From Nitrospira sp. (lineage in GTDB: Bacteria; Nitrospirota; Nitrospiria; Nitrospirales; Nitrospiraceae): a stretch of DNA of 38,023 bases. The stretch is taken from positions 1 to 38,023 of the forward strand of contig JAICWG010000018.1 of NCBI GenBank assembly GCA_025934915.1, read 5' to 3'. Each line of letters opens with the position of its first letter. The stretch's first letter is position 1. Of the stretch, positions 37,135 to 38,023 are shown one piece after another. Position numbers and translations under genes: made by a program. The notes under the pieces were generated by a model, which made no database searches, had not been told where the DNA came from, and worked only from the letters and a program-made list of their open reading frames with translations.

Positions 37135-37916
37135 GAGCGCTTACAACATTACGCAGCTAGCCGTGACGAATCGCACGACATCGAAGCCAGGAAAACTAGG
37201 AAAACCCCTTGTTCAAATCCAATAATTACTTAATTGCTTATATTTGTGCTACTGGTGCAACAACGGGGTCCAAGGTCTGCAAAGCGGCTGCGAGCCGGAC
37301 TACGTCACCTTGTGCCAGTGGCAAAATCTATCTCAATCAGGGGCACCTTGGCGAAGGCTTTATCGGCTGGCGATGATCCATGTGGAATATGCTGGTTCCC
37401 ATGAAGGTCCGCACCAAGCCAGCATCACCACATTTTCACATTTCCTGCAGCGACCAGCGGTAACAGCTGAGGTGCATCCAGTTTCCACCACGACTGCTCA
37501 GTCACCTGCAGAATCTTCCAGATGATGGCCTGGGGCTCACTCCACGCGCCTGAAGCGACTGAGGCGTCCGTGCGCAACCGGACTGACGAGAAGGTCGCCT
37601 CCACGATGATGGTCGTCCTCAAGTGAACTCGCGCCGTGGACGGCGGGTGGGGATCGCTGCCAAGACTCTGCCGCGTGTGCTGGGCGAGATCGCCCCAGAA
37701 CTCCTCGAGGATCCTGGTTCAAAAGTGTTGCCACTGCTCGATCCACGGTGCTCGCGTCGTCATGGGGGTAAGCCTCATTCAGTGGAGAATGGGTTCGCCT
37801 CATCAGCGCCCAGCTTACACCCTTCACCTTTTACACGGAGAATGTTCCATCACTCCCCATTTTGTTGACCGCAGGTCTTGAATGCACAAGACAAGACCAG
37901 ACCCCACGACCTCATA
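37135..37916. other. Decayed stretch with minus-strand coding remnant
   Basis: No intact gene. On the minus strand, one frame from ATG 37771 (MTTRAPWIEQWQHF, TGA, then ILEEFWGDLAQHTRQSLGSD and on to QVTEQSWWKLDAPQLLPLV) to TGA near 37425 is coding-like with one in-frame stop. It may be a transposase remnant, but the family is not certain. A weak inverted repeat GGTCTTG/CAAGACC lies at 37874-37898 next to the plsY-like fragment. Confidence 0.35.
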
Positions 37917-38023
37917 ATTCTCGGTGTTGCGCCGTTGATTGGACTGTTGCAACTTCTGGCGTGGATCGGAGCGGTAGTCTTGTGGCGCTACTCCTCCGGT
38001 GGCGCACTGACAACCTTTGGACT
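37917..38023 (+). pseudogene. 5'-truncated second copy of plsY (runs off the window)
   Basis: These 107 bases align without gaps to plsY 33648-33754 with 17 mismatches. Of 35 full codons, 12 differ silently and 3 change the residue (Leu to Gln, Ala to Val, Ala to Thr). Similarity starts abruptly at ATT 37917; the first 116 codons of plsY are missing. The silent-site bias shows that this copy evolved as a functional plsY before truncation, so it is an older or foreign copy rather than a fresh duplication. Confidence 0.8.

Overview
The window looks like chromosome from a Gram-negative, LPS-making bacterium, most likely a Nitrospira-type member of the Nitrospirota. This is inferred from gene content and order and from a moderately GC-rich, GTG/TTG-tolerant gene style; no 16S or other marker settles it. 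Most genes are housekeeping genes on the + strand, interrupted by short stretches of decayed or acquired DNA.

Layout. (1) 1-742: the tail of an off-window gene, a REP-like hairpin and unresolved coding debris. (2) 773-3381: a CorA-like membrane protein, then a lipoprotein esterase broken in three places. (3) 3514-14940: a long pyrimidine operon. It starts with a promoter covered by an inverted repeat and a PyrR-type attenuator, followed by pyrR, pyrB, pyrC, a small membrane protein, carA, two lipoprotein proteases (SppA and M48), carB, greA and a SAM hydrolase. (4) 15029-17116, minus strand: an LhgO-type FAD oxidase, a frameshifted REP-associated transposase (RAYT) and a DUF2231-like membrane gene with three in-frame stops. 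(5) 17332-21789: egtB, egtD and a three-gene OpuC-type ABC importer, all overlapping or nearly so. This is a candidate ergothioneine synthesis-plus-transport operon. (6) 22132-23499: bioA on the minus strand. (7) 23647-33908: a consensus sigma70 promoter drives lepA, followed by lepB, hldA, kdsB, pyrG, kdsA, kdsD, pgsA, a secreted esterase and plsY. This run joins translation, secretion, LPS core sugar (Kdo/heptose) supply, CTP supply and phospholipid synthesis. (8) 33909-37916: a small island on the minus strand with a decayed subtilisin-like protease, a mini-ORF pair, a large beta-propeller protein and a 95-residue protein. At its far side lies a second, diverged, 5'-truncated piece of plsY (37917-38023), so the island sits between plsY and a plsY-like fragment.

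How parts work together. PyrR, PyrB, PyrC, CarA and CarB cover the early steps of UMP synthesis. PyrG then makes CTP, which KdsB uses to activate Kdo made by KdsD and KdsA. HldA supplies heptose precursors, and PlsY and PgsA feed phospholipids. EgtD and EgtB would make hercynine and its sulfoxide conjugate, and the linked ABC transporter may import a betaine-like relative.

Most worth checking are the egtBD-transporter operon, the peptide/protease/propeller island with its plsY boundary, the PyrR attenuator with its overlapping leader ORF, and the DUF2231 pseudogene whose three stops all fall where tryptophan is expected.
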